Source of the DNA: Lolium rigidum
Taxonomy: Eukaryota > Streptophyta > Magnoliopsida > Poales > Poaceae
Direction: 5' to 3'
Assembly (NCBI RefSeq): GCF_022539505.1
Contig: NC_061510.1
Location: 40,821,047-40,885,046 of the forward strand
DNA: 64,000 nucleotides
Numbering within the stretch: the stretch's first letter is position 1; each line of letters begins with the position of its first letter. The notes below the pieces were generated by a model. It had not been told where the DNA came from and searched no databases. It was given only the letters and a program-made list of their open reading frames with translations. Of the stretch, positions 40,996-53,155 are shown one piece after another. Made by a program: the position numbers and the translations under genes.

Positions 40996-42585
40996 TCAGT
41001 ACAGTCCCCTGCGCATCTGAAAGAAAAAGCGCGATTTGTCACGACGACGGAATTTTTTTGGGTACAAGTACCACTGTCAAAACAAGTGGTACAAGTACAG
41101 TATGCAGTAGTTCTGTCAGTGGCTTGGGGCATAAATTTCTCACCTCGAATCCGACGAGCGAGCGGGTCCGGCTGTACACGGTGGACACGGTGGTTGCCGC
41201 GGTGAGCACGGAGCTGGTGGAGCCGCACTCGCTGTCCATGAGCGACGCGGTCGACGAGTCCAGCTTGACCGACGTCGACCACGGCCTGAAGAAGGACGGC
41301 CGCGGCGCGGAGCCGGCCTGCTGCTGCGACGACGAGCGCTGCATCCTGGCGCCCCTCGGCACGCTCCGGTGCTCCGCGCCCTTCCTCCTGCTCGGCTGCC
41401 GCTCCAGCGCGTCCGCGGCGGCGCGCTGCCTGGGCGCGCTCTGCGACCGCGCCTTGGCCCTCGACGACTCGGTGTTGCCCATGTAGCTCGGGAACGGCAG
41501 CTCCGACGCGTTCTGGGTCTGGGAGCGCGGGCTGCTCCCGAAGGAGAGGTGGTCCTCCACGTGCCAGCTGCTCGCCCTCGGGCTCATCTCGGTCATGGCC
41601 GACGGCGCCGGCGAGCACCGGCCGCCGTGCTGGTGGTGGTACTCGACGGTGGAGCAGTGCCTGTCGCCGCTCTTCACCCGGCCGCGCCGCGCTGCTGGCT
41701 GCTCGCCGTTGTCCATCTCGACGATCTTGGCGCTATCGTCGCTCGACCTGTCCATCTCCTGCAATACGAACCGAAATGCAACCATCGTTCTTCATGTCAC
41801 ACTCTTCCGTGAGCTACCGCCGACTGCTGAAACTGTAGGAGGTGAACTTACGTAGGAGGACCTGCGGTGCCTCGGGTGGCTCGGTGACGGCCGCGGCCTG
41901 GGCGGCGGTGTCTGGTGAGGTTGGTGTTCCTGGAGGAAGCGCATGCGCTGCGCGCGCAGCTGCGACTGCGCCGCGAGGAGAGCCTGCATGCACCGGAGCG
42001 TGGCCTTGGCCTGCTTCCTCACGAGCTGCCCTCGCACCAGCGCCTGCAGCTTCACTATGCCCCTCAGCGCGCACAGCGCCGTCCTTGCCTGCACGCACGC
42101 ACGCACGCTTGTCAGTCAATCCGAATATGCTCTCAACTCTGAAAAATCAGTGAAGCGTTTCGGCCATGATTGTGGTATACTACCAAATAGCCCCTGTATG
42201 CCGCCTGAATCCTGACAGCCGCCGCCGCCTCGACGAGGAAGCCTGCCGGTGGCGATGGCGCCGCCTTGCGGGAGGACAGACGCACCACCGTGGCCGCCGC
42301 GTCTGCCGCTGCCGCGGTGGCCACCGCGACAGCCACTGCGCGCGTCTTCTGATCGAACCCCGCCTCGGATGCCGCTGACGACCGAGACGCGCCGACGCTG
42401 TCCGTGGCTTCACGCTGCTCGGCCGCCAGCACCACCGGCCGCCTGAAGCTCCACCGCTTCTCCTTGGGCGTCGCTCCCGGCAACGCCGTGACCTGCATCG
42501 CCTCGGCGTGCGGCCTGTCCCTCTTCCCATCCTTCGCCCTGCCGCCGGCCAGGAAGCTCCTCAGCCACCTGCCCGCCTTCCCCAT
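40996..42585 (-). CDS. IQ67-domain (IQD) calmodulin-binding protein, four exons
   Basis: Plant-specific IQD proteins bind calmodulin and act as scaffolds at microtubules, the plasma membrane or nucleus. Exons: 42585-42184, 42088-41852, 41758-41144, 41016-40996; 134+79+205+6 = 424 residues, GT-AG introns, all phase 0. The start [12 protein letters not shown] is the canonical IQD N-terminus. [10 protein letters not shown] follows, then the Ala-rich [20 protein letters not shown]. The IQ67 region crosses the exon 1/2 junction, as usual in this family: [13 protein letters not shown] then [20 protein letters not shown], then [17 protein letters not shown]. The C-terminal part is Ser/Arg-rich with [20 protein letters not shown], and ends GFEMRRGLY. 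Exons 3-4 are tandemly duplicated on the downstream side. Subgroup number not assigned. Confidence 0.94.
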
Positions 42586-43185
42586 TGCCGCCGATCCCTA
42601 CCCGATTCTCTGTGCAAGACGGAACGCAATGCACATACGTGCATGCCACATTGTAACACGAGATGCATTATACAGCATAAAGTATGCAGGTTTCAAAGCG
42701 TAATCCAAGGTTAGCACCTAACAGATTCCGGGGCGGGACGCAGCGGCGGCCAACCACCGCGCGCGCCTAGCTACTCCAAGGTAGCGGTCAACAGCGGCGA
42801 GGTGAGCCTGAGCGCGAGTGGCCACGTGAAGCGGCTCGCCGAGAACATGGCGTGGATCATCTCCCTCGCTGTCAGGATCATTTTAATGTCGATCGCGGCA
42901 AGGACCGCAGGTGGACGGGTTGTGTGCTTCTGGCAAGTGTACTAGTACGTGCCTACAGGGGCACACGGCCGGGTCCATGTCAATCATGGGTTGGTTGGTT
43001 GGGTCGAGCGGGTAGCCTCGTGAGCAGCTGCCCTGCCATTTTGAGCTCGTCTCTTTCTTCAGGTTCGTCTCTGGAATCTGAAGTTTAGTACCCTTTCTTC
43101 TTATGATGGCGTCAACATTTTTCTTAGATTTGACACAGTATGATTTTTTTCCATAGTTGGAGGAGAAATAAATAAGAAAGGGAAC
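42586..43185. other. Upstream region of the IQD gene, no gene seen
   Basis: A minus-strand GTATAATGC word near 42668-42676 could serve as a TATA-like element about 85-90 bases upstream of the IQD start codon. The rest holds no recognisable coding sequence. Confidence 0.4.
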
Positions 43186-43189
43186 ATTT

Positions 43190-44054
43190 CCCCCTTAACT
43201 CCCTAAAAGCGGCTCCATGACAATTCTGAAATCATCATCATCTTTTTCCTCCAACGACGACGAAGAGTCACCAAAGATTCTCTCCCGCAACCTCTTCATC
43301 TACACTATAGAACTGACTAGGTTGAATTCCATTGCCAAAAAGGAAAACAAAATGAAAAAATGCAAAAGAAACCCACCTAGCCAATTCGTCGAACACTTCG
43401 AGGAATGAGAAGGTCGCCCGTCGGTGTTGAGACGATGTCGAAGATGTGAGAAGGCTAGCGGGGGTTGCGAGACAGTCATAAGTTGATGGAGGGACTTAGA
43501 GGACGAATGCTGGTCACGGGTTGAATTTTCCGCCGACCAAATCGACGTGGCAGCGGTAGAGCTATGGCCCGATTTCACCGACTGCATCAACGAGCGTGTG
43601 GCACCAGGGCTTTGAGACTATAGAAAAACGACAAAGGTGCTCGGAGAAGGAAGCTTGCCGATCGCCGGTTGTAGTTCTGTGCGTTAGAATTGACTTGACA
43701 TGAAAGTTGCAGAGCTTGTAGCTTGATTCCAGCGACGGCGGCAACCGGTGAGCGAGTCGGAGTGAGGTAAGAGGGCGAAGGAGGCTGCGGGGTCTTGGCA
43801 GAGCCTAATGGTGGTTGCTGAAGGCAACGCCGACGACGTTGCGGTGCCTGGGGAGGTGCTTGTTAGGGCCGGGTGGAGGACATGGTTTTTTCTGGACGAG
43901 CGGTGGCCGAGTATATTTGAGAGTCGAAGAACGTGATGAGTAATTTTTTTACTCGATAGATCCTTTTAGAAACGGTTAGGTCTAATTTAGCCTCTTAAAA
44001 TAAAAAAATTACTCATCCAAAACCATTTAGGGGATTGACTAGAGATGCTCTAAG
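43190..44054. mobile_element. Probable Harbinger-like fragment
   Basis: The right end GGATTGACTAGAGATGCTC followed by TAA looks like a Harbinger terminal repeat. An internal short palindrome, GATGAGTAATTTTTTTACTC with AAATTACTCATC, lies close to it (43936-44018). A clear left terminal repeat is lacking, so the left limit is only approximate. Confidence 0.4.
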
Positions 44055-44292
44055 GGTAGGCATGTCGACGTATGCCCTTATTCTAGTTTGCTGGATAGAA
44101 AGCCTGCAAATGTTGGACGTTGCAACCTATGTAGAACTTTTTTTTTATAAAATCTAAATCTTACATAATTTCTATACAAATCCTATGAATCAAAAGAGCC
44201 TTTAGAGGATTGACTAGAGAAAGGCAGCCATGTGTGTGTGCCCTTATTCTAGTGTGCTGGACAGAAAGTCCGCAAGTGTTTGACGTTGCAAG
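44034..44292. repeat. Direct repeat of about 85 bases
   Basis: GATTGACTAGAGA, then GCCCTTATTCTAGT, TGCTGGAYAGAAAG, and TTGGACGTTGCAA-like (44034-44125) recur in the same order at 44211-44291. Non-coding; origin unknown. Confidence 0.7.
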
Positions 44293-45064
44293 ACTGTCAA
44301 AGACCGAGAATCCACGAGCAGATGAAACAAAATCATGCGTGGATAAAATTTGGCGGATGTCTGTTTTTTTTTTTGTATGGACTAGCACATGGATGACAAA
44401 TTTGGATTTTGTGCGATTGGTGGTGGGCTTGAGGCCAAAAGAAAACTCACATGTGCTGGTGTCTGAATTATATATCCTGATGTTCACCATCGATCGATCC
44501 ACTGAACCTGAATGCAGTGCGCCGATACTTGCAGCGCATACATGGAGAGTAGGCACTGGACCCAATCATACGGGGCTAGCTGGTGGTACGTAGCTGCCTT
44601 TGGAACTACAAAGTCATGGCGTGATCTGGATCGGGAGCAATGTCTTTCGAGCGTGACGGCGACAATGCAGCGCATCGGGGAGGACTGGTACTGCCCTATA
44701 CTGTACTGCTTAGCTGGATGGCCGGAGCAGGCATGACAGGCATCGGAGGAGGGCTGGGTGGGGTTGGGCAGCTTGCTCCTTCGTCTTCAATAACCGCACG
44801 GAGTTGGAGGTTTCTTCGGAAACTGCCGGCTGCTTCAGGGAGGGCTTCTGCCGCGTTGGACTTGGAGGACTCCCGCCAACTCTGCACATGAGAGGTGTAC
44901 TGCCGTGCGGCCTGGGCAGCCGTGAGGGTGACGTGGTGGCGCTAGGGCCATAGGGACGTCGGGTGGAATCATACCAACTACAAAGGTACACCCGGTTTTG
45001 TACTGCATCCTATGGGAACCGTGGCCAAACCGGTATAATAACCGCCGGAATACGGGTTTCGTTC
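44293..45064. other. Intergenic sequence, no gene seen
   Basis: Short overlapping frames on both strands without domains or splice pattern. No repeat boundaries recognised before the Harbinger element. Confidence 0.5.
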
Positions 45065-45067
45065 TAC

Positions 45068-47176
45068 CCGGCCGTCTAGCAGACCCCGTAAAAACGGCCC
45101 CCGCTCCGATTTTTGCTGTTTTCGATTACGGGGCGGGTCTTCGCCCCTACTTGTGCGGGGTGGGAGCAGCGATAGAGGGCCAAACCAGTATCCCATTTCC
45201 GAAACCGTGCGTGGACATTTCAGTTCCCCCACCCGTTTTCCCCCGCGCGCTGCCGCAGCCACCCGCGCGCCACCGCCGGAATCCGTCAGATCCGCGCCCC
45301 TCCGCCGCCCGCCGAGCCGCTCCGAGCTGCGTCGACATCCGCCGCACCCCCGCCGAAGATCCGCGTCCCTCCGCGCGCGCCGCCGCACCCCCGCCGCGGT
45401 CTTCTCCGCCGTTTTCGCCGGTGAGTATTCCGCCGCGTTCTTGTTCGTTCTCGCCGGTAAAATGGAGGTGTTTGGGGCTGATGCATGCTTCACCGTGGTA
45501 GATGGCTTCGGAGGATGTGCACATGGCGGATTTGGACGCGACGTCGACCGATTGGTCCTCGTTGGATTCCGACGATTCGGACCTCAACGAGCTGCTCAAT
45601 GACGACGAGACGGAGATGATGCTGCTCCTGTTCGGTATGAAGCACATGGAGGACCGCGCCAAGCTGCTGGATCAGCGGAAAGGATCCATGATGGGGCGTA
45701 TGTGCATTCGGCGGAACCGCGCACTCAGCCACGAACAACTGATGCAAGATTATTTTGCCGAGGTACCGACCTATCCTCCCCGCCTCTTACGTAGAAGGTA
45801 CCGAATGCGTAGGACTTTGTTCGAGAGAATAGTCAGAGATTGCGAGGCTAATTGCGATTATTTCAGCAAAGAAGAAATGCTGCCCAAGTCATGGGATTTA
45901 GCCCATATCAAAAAATATCTGCCGCAATGAGGGTGATTGCATACGGTATACCGGCAGATTATACCGATGAGTACCTTCGCATTGGTGTACAAACAACCAT
46001 GGATTGCGTGCGTATGTTTGCCAAGATGGTGATCAAGTTGTATGGAGAGACGTATCTCCGAGCTCCAAATGAGGAAGATACAAAAAGCCTCATGGAGATC
46101 AATGAAATGAAGGGGTGGCCGGTGATGCTTGGTAGTTTGGATTGCATGCATTGGACATGGAAAAATTGTCCAAAAGCATGGCATGAAATGTATTGTGGCA
46201 AAAGCCGTGATGCTACCATTGTTCTTGAAGCTGTGGCCTCTCAAGACTTATGGATTTGGCATGCTTTTTTTGGATTGCCGGGGACACTCAACGACATCAA
46301 CATCTTGAATAGATCCCCTTTGTTTGCAAGACTAGTTAAGGGTGAAGCACCAACTTGTAACTACAAAGTTATGAATAATGAGTACACCATGGGGTACTAT
46401 CTCACAGATGGTATTTACCCTAACTATGCAACCCTTGTCAAGTCCATAAAAGAGAAAAAGGACAAGGCTTTGACAAGAAAAGAAGCTTGCTTCACCAAAA
46501 ATCAAGAGGCGTGCCACAAGGATACTAAGAGAGCTTTTGGTGTCTTGTAAGCAAAGTTTGCAATTGTCCGGGGTCCTGCAAGGTTTTGGGACAAGGAAAC
46601 TCTTGTTGATATCATGACATGTTGTGTGATTCTTCACAACATGATCATTGAAGATGAAAGAGGTTTGAACTTTCCATGTTTCTATGACAATGTTGGCACC
46701 CGAGTGCAGCCCGAGAGGAACCCTGATCGGATTGAAGCTTTTCTTGCAGCTCATCGAGGCATTGAAAATGCCGAGACTCATCACCAGCTCACCCAAGATC
46801 TGATTGATCACCATTGGCAGTTGCATGGCCAATGAGTTATTACATTCATTTCCTATTGTTGTATGTGCGAAACATTCATTTCCTATTGTTGAATGTGTGA
46901 AACATTTGTTATTTGTTTAATTATTCCATTAGAACATTTGTTGACATTTCCGAAAAACACTATTGTAATAATTATGATGATTATTGTGTGATGTAAAACA
47001 TTTATTTTATGTGAATGTTGTGTTGGTTCTAATATCCAATTTGTCAAAAAATCCTGTTTTTGAGGGGATACGGGGTCTGCTAGCTCGGACGAGTTTTCGG
47101 CCGGCGAAAAGTGAATACAGGGCCCTCTACTCGCGTTTTAAGGGGCGAAAAAATACGGGGCCTGTTAGACATGGTC
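45068..47176 (+). mobile_element. PIF/Harbinger transposon carrying a broken transposase
   Basis: The left end contains GTCTAGCAGACCCCGTAAAA and the right end TACGGGGCCTGTTAGACATG followed by GTC, an imperfect inverted pair sharing CTARCAGRCCCCGTA. Flanks are TAC (45065-45067) and TAA (47177-47179), a decayed 3-bp duplication. The 2109 bases hold one gene only, the transposase. The Myb-like second gene that Harbinger elements normally need is absent, so even with an intact transposase this copy would not be self-sufficient. Confidence 0.82.
45502..46835 (+). pseudogene. Harbinger-type DDE transposase with frameshift, stop and lost catalytic Glu
   Basis: The first frame starts MASEDVHMADLD, with RYRMRRTLFERIVRDCEANC in the N-terminal DNA-binding part. 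A single missing base near 45862 shifts the frame. The rest continues as RRNAAQVMGFSPYQK, ADYTDEYLRIG, MLGSLDCMHWTWKNCPKAW (first catalytic Asp), LWIWHAFFGLPGTLNDINIL (second Asp) and MGYYLTDGIYPNYATLV. The motif usually reading ERAFGVL here reads KRAFGVL (AAG at 46527-46529), so the third acidic residue is lost. It is followed at once by a TAA stop at 46548-46550 where related proteins have Gln. The same frame continues FAIVRGPARFWDKETL to HWQLHGQ and stop at 46835. Confidence 0.9.
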
Positions 47177-47446
47177 TAACCAATTTCATTTTTCTTTCAG
47201 AAACTAACTAGTATATCTTATTTTCTGCCCCTTTCCTTCTTCCTGTCACTTGCTTGTAAAAGACTTGTTATTTTCGTTATGAGAGTAATGGAAAGGGGCT
47301 AGCCCAGTTGGAAAAAAGGAAAAAGTGGGGCTTTCAAATATTATGAAAATTCCGAAATTATCGCGTAAGTCAGATTTTCTTTAAAAAATGAGTTTAAGAA
47401 ATGAAATTTTCAAGAAAACAAAAAAGGAATAATAATATTCAACGGG

Positions 47447-48540
47447 GGCATCTTCAACGGGGCGATGCAAATCGGACGCTAAAACGGACTTAAACCAACT
47501 GTTTGCATCGGGCCGAATGGTTGAAATCGACCGCGCATACGTTAACCTCTAAGGGTGTCCCAGTGGCCCAACGCATAATCTTTTTTAATTGAAAACCCAT
47601 AATTTACATAATTGTAAAAATACATTAAAAGGCTTATAGAAAATAAAAAGGGCCAGCAAAGCCTGCTAAAACCTAGCTACAGACTAATGCTCGTGGTCAC
47701 TGACAAGGTCGATGAACTCCGGTATCCGCCATGGGAGCTGGAACGCCGACGGTGGAGGAGGAAGGGTAGCCCGCGGTGACTGCTGCCAGACTGTCGGCGG
47801 AGTAGGAAGATGTGGTGAAGGTGAACACAGATCCTAGGCCGTCGTGTGGCCGGAGGACTCGCCAGCCTCCCCTGCGCTAGCGAAGACTCACGAAGCTGGA
47901 TGGAGAGGCCATCCCGCATAGAGAGTGGCCATTGCGATGGCAATGGGCTCCTCCTTGCAAATGTATGGCGGCTGGGTCTCCGGATCCCACTTCCGGACGC
48001 TTTCGTCGTGTCCGTTGTCTCCTCCTTGAACATGGTCATCGGATGCAGCCTCGTACTCGGCCTTGGCGGCATCCTCGTCCACGTTGTCGTCACCGCATTC
48101 GCTCTCGTCGTCGTCAACCTCGTCGGCGTCAGTTGATGTAGTCGACGTCGCCGAGGTATCCCGCTTGGCGACGCGAGTCAAACTCCCGCGCCCCGAACGA
48201 GATCCAGTTGTAGGAGTTGAGCACGTACACCGGATCTTCTCGCAGATCGGGCGGCAAGATGGCTCGGTGGCGGCGCACCTCGTCATGGCGCTCTCGGCCC
48301 TCGCGTCGCACGGGAGAGACCGGCACATGCCTGGAGTTGAGGTACCAGCTGCCTACGGGCAGGCTAGCATCCGGCCATGGCACCGTCCGGTTCTCCTCCC
48401 AGCCGCTGCGCGCAAATTCGATGTGGGCGTACCGCTCTACCAGCGGCTTCTTGCCGGACCGCGAGCCGCTTGCCTCATGATCGTTCTTCGTCTTGCGGTA
48501 CGGACAACCATTTCCCATGGCGTCGGAATTATACTTCATT
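47447..48540. mobile_element. Harbinger-like non-autonomous element, right end not found
   Basis: Left end GGGGGCATCTTCAACGGGGC with subterminal GATGCAAATCGGACG and TTTGCATCGGGCCG. The minus strand keeps broken coding remnants, YNWISFGAREFDSRRQAGYL at 48130-48230 and an acidic stretch (DEVDDDESECGDDN). They resemble the remnants in the element at 32233-33565. No matching right terminal repeat was seen; the limit at about 48540 is where coding remnants stop. Confidence 0.5.
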
Positions 48541-48649
48541 TATTACATGTAGAATTATACTTCATTTATTACAAAGTACATTTGCAAACAACAATAGGAA
48601 AAGTATATCTCGCTTAACTGATGTGGCGATACCAATTACCATCTAAGTA

Positions 48650-51545
48650 TTTTAACGTCTTCCAAGAATCCTGTCGCTGTGTATGGAGCAACTTAGAATA
48701 AGTCTAGACATGCCTTCCTGTGCAAGTTGGTTAATCTGGCTAAATATAATCCACATCCTATGATTATAGGTGGGGATTTTAATTTGCTAAGATTTTCTTA
48801 TGAGAAAAGTAGAGACGGATTTGACTGTTACTGGTTTTTCTTATTCAGTGATATTATAGACAGCTTGGATTTGAAATAGGTTTAATGATTGGGAGATAGT
48901 TCACTTAGGAAAATAGTCTTCTAGAGCCGACACACAAGAAGCTGGATCATGTGCTTATGCACTCACAATGGGAATCAAAATTACCGTTGGACGCGCTTTA
49001 CATCGGATGAAGACTTTATCGAATCACGCTCTCATACTTTTAACCACTGAAACACCTAGACCGCACGTAAACATCAATTTAAGTTTGAACTTGATTGGTT
49101 ACACAGAGAAGGTTTTTAGAATTTGGTTAAAAATGTGTAAGACAGGCGAGTGGATGGTGTTAACCCATTCAAAAGTGAAATAATAAACTACGCGCTATGT
49201 GTAAATATCTTGGTTGATGGGCACGATATTTGGCTGGGCAGCTCAAAAGTGAAAAGGTTCAGTTATCATCCTTGATTGATGAGTTGGAGGTTGTCGTTGA
49301 GGTTAGGCCGCTATCTACGCAAGATATTGAAATAAAAGTCAATATAATACGACGATGGCTGGCATATTATGAGAAGAGAAGCTCAAATGGTACCAACGGT
49401 CTAACGTCTAATTTATTTTGGAAGGAGACTCGAACACAAGATATTTCCACAGTGTCGCTAAAGGCCGAGTTTCCGATGAGGAAAACGTCTATCGTACTGC
49501 GGCTTATCCAAAGGATGAGGTAAAAAAAGGTTGTTTTCAAACTGGAGTAGAACAAGTCCCTAGGACTGGATGGTTTCCCAGCATAGTTATATTAAACTTC
49601 TCAGAGATAATCAAATGGGACCTGATGGCGTTATTCAGTGCTTTGCATGAAGGATAGCTCGACATATTTTTGCCTTAATTTCGGTGAGATGATTTTGTTA
49701 CCTAAGGTTAAATGAAGAATAAATGATCCGACAATATCGACCTATTTATCTTCTTAACGTAAGCTTCAAGATTTTCACAAAAACCACAACTATTAGGAAA
49801 AATTCGGTGAATGGTCATGTAGTGCGAGCCTCTCAGACTGTGTTCATGCATGAAAGAAATATCTTTCATGGGGTACTGACCCTGCATAAACGGTTTATGA
49901 TTTCCAACGGAGATGAATGGGATCATGCTAAAACTTGACTTTGAAAAAGCATATGACATGGTCACATGGTATTTCCTTCTAAAAATACTCTGAATGAAAT
50001 GTTTTCCCGATGTGGCGTGATCTAATTCATAAGTTTTTATCGGAGGAAGTGTTCCAATCAAAATCAATGATAACATTGGTAGATACTTCCATAGGAAAAA
50101 AGGATTAACACAAGGCGACCCATTATCACCCATGCTATTTAATATATTGGGTGATATCCTAGGCATAATTGTTGAAGCTATTAGGTCTTAAAGTTAACTT
50201 CCATAAAAGTACATTGTTCTACTTCGGTGAGGCACAAGACGAGGCCACCCAGTATGCTGATCTTTCTAACTATGGGATATGTCAGTTCCCTATCGGTTAT
50301 TTAGACATTCCGATTCATTAGCGGAGACTTACAAATGCTAAATGGAAACTCGTCGAGGAAAGACTCCAAAAATAGTTAAGTAGTTAGAAAGGAAAATGTT
50401 GATCCTAATTAACTTAGTACTCAGCAATATGGTATTGTATATGATTTCCTTCTTCTAGTTGCCCAAGTGATTCTTGCAGAGATTGAACTATTTCTAATCA
50501 AGATTCCTTTGGCAAGGAGATAGTGAGAAAAAAATCGACTAGCTAAATGGAATATTATTTGACGTAGAAAAGATCAAGTAGGACTTGGTATTCATGACTT
50601 TGAGGTAAAAAAAACCCCAGCACTTCTTGGGAATATTCAAGCTTCTAATTAAATATGGGAATTGGCAAACCATCCTGAACCTGAAGAGAAACTATGTTCG
50701 CTCAAAGGCTTTGTCCCAGGTTTATTGGAAACCTAGGAACTCACACTTCTGGGCTGGTCTTATGGTGATAAAGAAGTTCTTCTTTCCACATGTGTCATTT
50801 TCTATCAAGGATGTATCTCAGATAAGATTTTGGGAAGACAAGTGGCGAATAATATCTGCAATATACAATATTGTGCATCATAAATTAGATACTTCAGTAA
50901 AGGTGATGGAAACTTCACCTCCGAATGTGACGTTCATATGATATCTTGTTGGTCAAGGCTAGCATTCTAGAATGGTTTGCTTCAGTGTTTAGATATGGTT
51001 CAATTAACGCACGAAACTGACGAGTTTTGTTGGAATCTACACAAGATTAGAAAATTATCTGTGGGAGCCATGTATAGTGATTTGATCTAGCCTGATGTGC
51101 CAGTTGATAATAAAAGAAATTAGAAAATAAAGATACCGCTGAAAACTAAGGTTTTTACGTGATATCTTCGTAGAGGGGTAATTCTCACTAAGAACAACCT
51201 GGCAAAACTTAATTGGAATAGAAGTAAAAAAGTCTATCTTTTGTCATCATGAAGAGACTATTAAACAATTATTCTTCATGGCGCTATATGGCCAGTCATC
51301 CACATAGGTTATACCTTATACCAGTCACGTATCGTTAGGATGGGAGCGTTTTTCATTATTTGGTTGCCCTGTCTGTGTAGAAATGATAAGGTTTTTAATG
51401 ATAAAATGTGTTCTCTCTTACAAGTTATCTACTAGTGCATTCGTTTTCTTCATTCATGATTGCCTCTTCAGCGCGTGGAGAATCAAAACCTATTTATGGA
51501 TATGTCTAAACAGTTAGAGAACACGGTGAGAGAAAATTTTCCTAA
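48650..51545 (+). pseudogene. Heavily decayed L1-type LINE ORF2
   Basis: Plus-strand blocks separated by many stops and shifts: the endonuclease motif IIGGDFNLLRFSYEKS at about 48760-48810, the pre-RT region KRFSYHP at about 49256, and RT blocks around 49800-49960 including MLKLDFEKAYDMV. Then TQGDPLSPMLFNI at about 50107, KVNFHKSTLFYFGEA at about 50190, and zinc-binding-domain-like sequence near 50960-51260. The order endonuclease, RT, C-terminal domain is that of plant L1 elements. No frame is intact. The right side is cut by the solo LTR at 51551. Confidence 0.8.
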
Positions 51546-51550
51546 CATGG

Positions 51551-53150
51551 TGATGCGCGTGAGACACACGTCCGTTGGGAACCCCAAGAGGAAGGTGTGA
51601 TGTGCACAGCAGTAAGTTTTCCCTCAGAAAGAAACCAAGGTTTATCGAACCAGTAGGAGCCAAGAAGCACGTTGAAGGTTGTTGGTGGCGGAGTGTAGTG
51701 CGGCGCAACACCAGGGATTCCGGCGCCAACGTGGAACCTGCACAACACAACCAAAGTACTTTGCCCAACGTAACAGTGAGGTTGTCAATCTCACCGGCTT
51801 GCTGAAAACAAAGGATTAAACAGATTGTGTGGAAGATGATGATTGTTTGCGAAGAACAGTAAAGAACAATTGCAGTAGATTGTATTTCAGATGTAAAGAA
51901 TAGGACCGGGGTCCACAGTTCACTAGTGGTGTCTCTCCCATAAGATAAACATATGTTGGGTGAAAGAATTACAGTTGGGCAATTGACAAATAAAGAAGGC
52001 ATAACAATGCACATACATATACCATGATGAGTACTATGGGATTTAATCAGGGCATTACGACAAAGTACATAGACCGCTATCCAGCATGCATCTATGCCTA
52101 AAAAGTCCACTTTCAGGTTATCATCCGAACCCCTTCCGGTATTAAGTTGCAAGCAACGAGACAATTGCATTAAGTATGGTGCGTAATGTAATCAACACAA
52201 ATATCCTTAGACAAAGCATCGATGTTTTATCCCTAGTGGCAACAACACATCCACAACCTTAGAACTTTCTGTCACTGTCCCAGATTTAATGGAGGCATGA
52301 ACCCACTATCGAGTATAAATACTCCCTCTTGGAGTCACAAGTATCAACTTGGCCAGATCGAGCCTCTACTAGCAACGGAGAGCATGCAAGAACATAAACA
52401 ACATATATGATAGATTGATAATCAACTTGACATAGTATTCAATATTCATCGGATCCCAACAAACACAACATGTAGCATTAAAAATAGATGATCTTGATCA
52501 TGATAGGCAGCTCACAAGATCTAACATGATAGCACAATAAGGAGAAGACAACCATCTAGCTATTGCTATGGACCCATAGTCCAGGGGTGGACTACTCACA
52601 CATCGATCCGGAGGCGATCATGGCGATGAAGAGACCTCCGGGAGATGATTCCCCTCTCCGGCAGGGTGCCGGAGGCGATCTTCCGAATCCCCCGAGATGG
52701 GATTGGCGGCGGCTGCGTCTCTGGAAGGTTTTCCGTATCGTGGCTCTCGGTGCGGGGGTTTCGCGACGAAGACTATATGTAGGCGAAAGGGTAGGTCGGG
52801 GGCGTCACGAGGGGCCCACACAACAGGCCGGCGCGGCCAGGGCTTGGGCCGCGCCGCCCTGCCGTGTGGCCACCTCGTGGCCCCACTTCGTTTCCTCTTC
52901 GGACTTCTGGAAGCTTCGTGGAAAAATAGGCCCCTGGGCGTTGATTTCGTCCAATTCCGAGAATATTTCCTTACTAGGATTTCTGAAACCAAAAACAGCA
53001 GAAAACAACGAATCGGCTCTTCGGCATCTCGTCAATAGGTTAGTGCCGGAAAATGCATAATAATGACATATAATGTGTATAAAACATGTGAGTATCATCA
53101 TAAAAGTAGCATGAAACATAAGAAATTATAGATACGTTTGGGACGTATCA
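51551..53150 (-). mobile_element. Solo LTR C (1600 bp), same family as solo LTR B, inverted
   Basis: On the minus strand it starts TGATACGTCCCAAACGTATC (from 53150) and ends CTCACGCGCATCA (at 51551). Target duplication CATGG at 51546-51550 and 53151-53155. It shares with the LTR at 28040-29631 the landmarks AACCTATTRACRAGATGCCG-like, the GC-rich middle, and GGTTCGATAAACCTTGG. It inserted at the border between a LINE remnant and a retrotransposon internal region. Confidence 0.92.
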
Positions 53151-53155
53151 CATGG

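Larger units (their letters stand above)
39457..41871. repeat. Tandem duplication, right unit
   Basis: Mirrors the left unit without the Harbinger insertion: Gypsy pol fragment (39470-39592 and 40036-40058) split by a MITE, the GGTCGACCTCATCGGGGGAG flank at about 40062, then IQD exons 4 and 3. From 41872 rightward the sequence continues only here, into IQD exons 2 and 1, so this unit holds the parental gene end. Confidence 0.88.
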
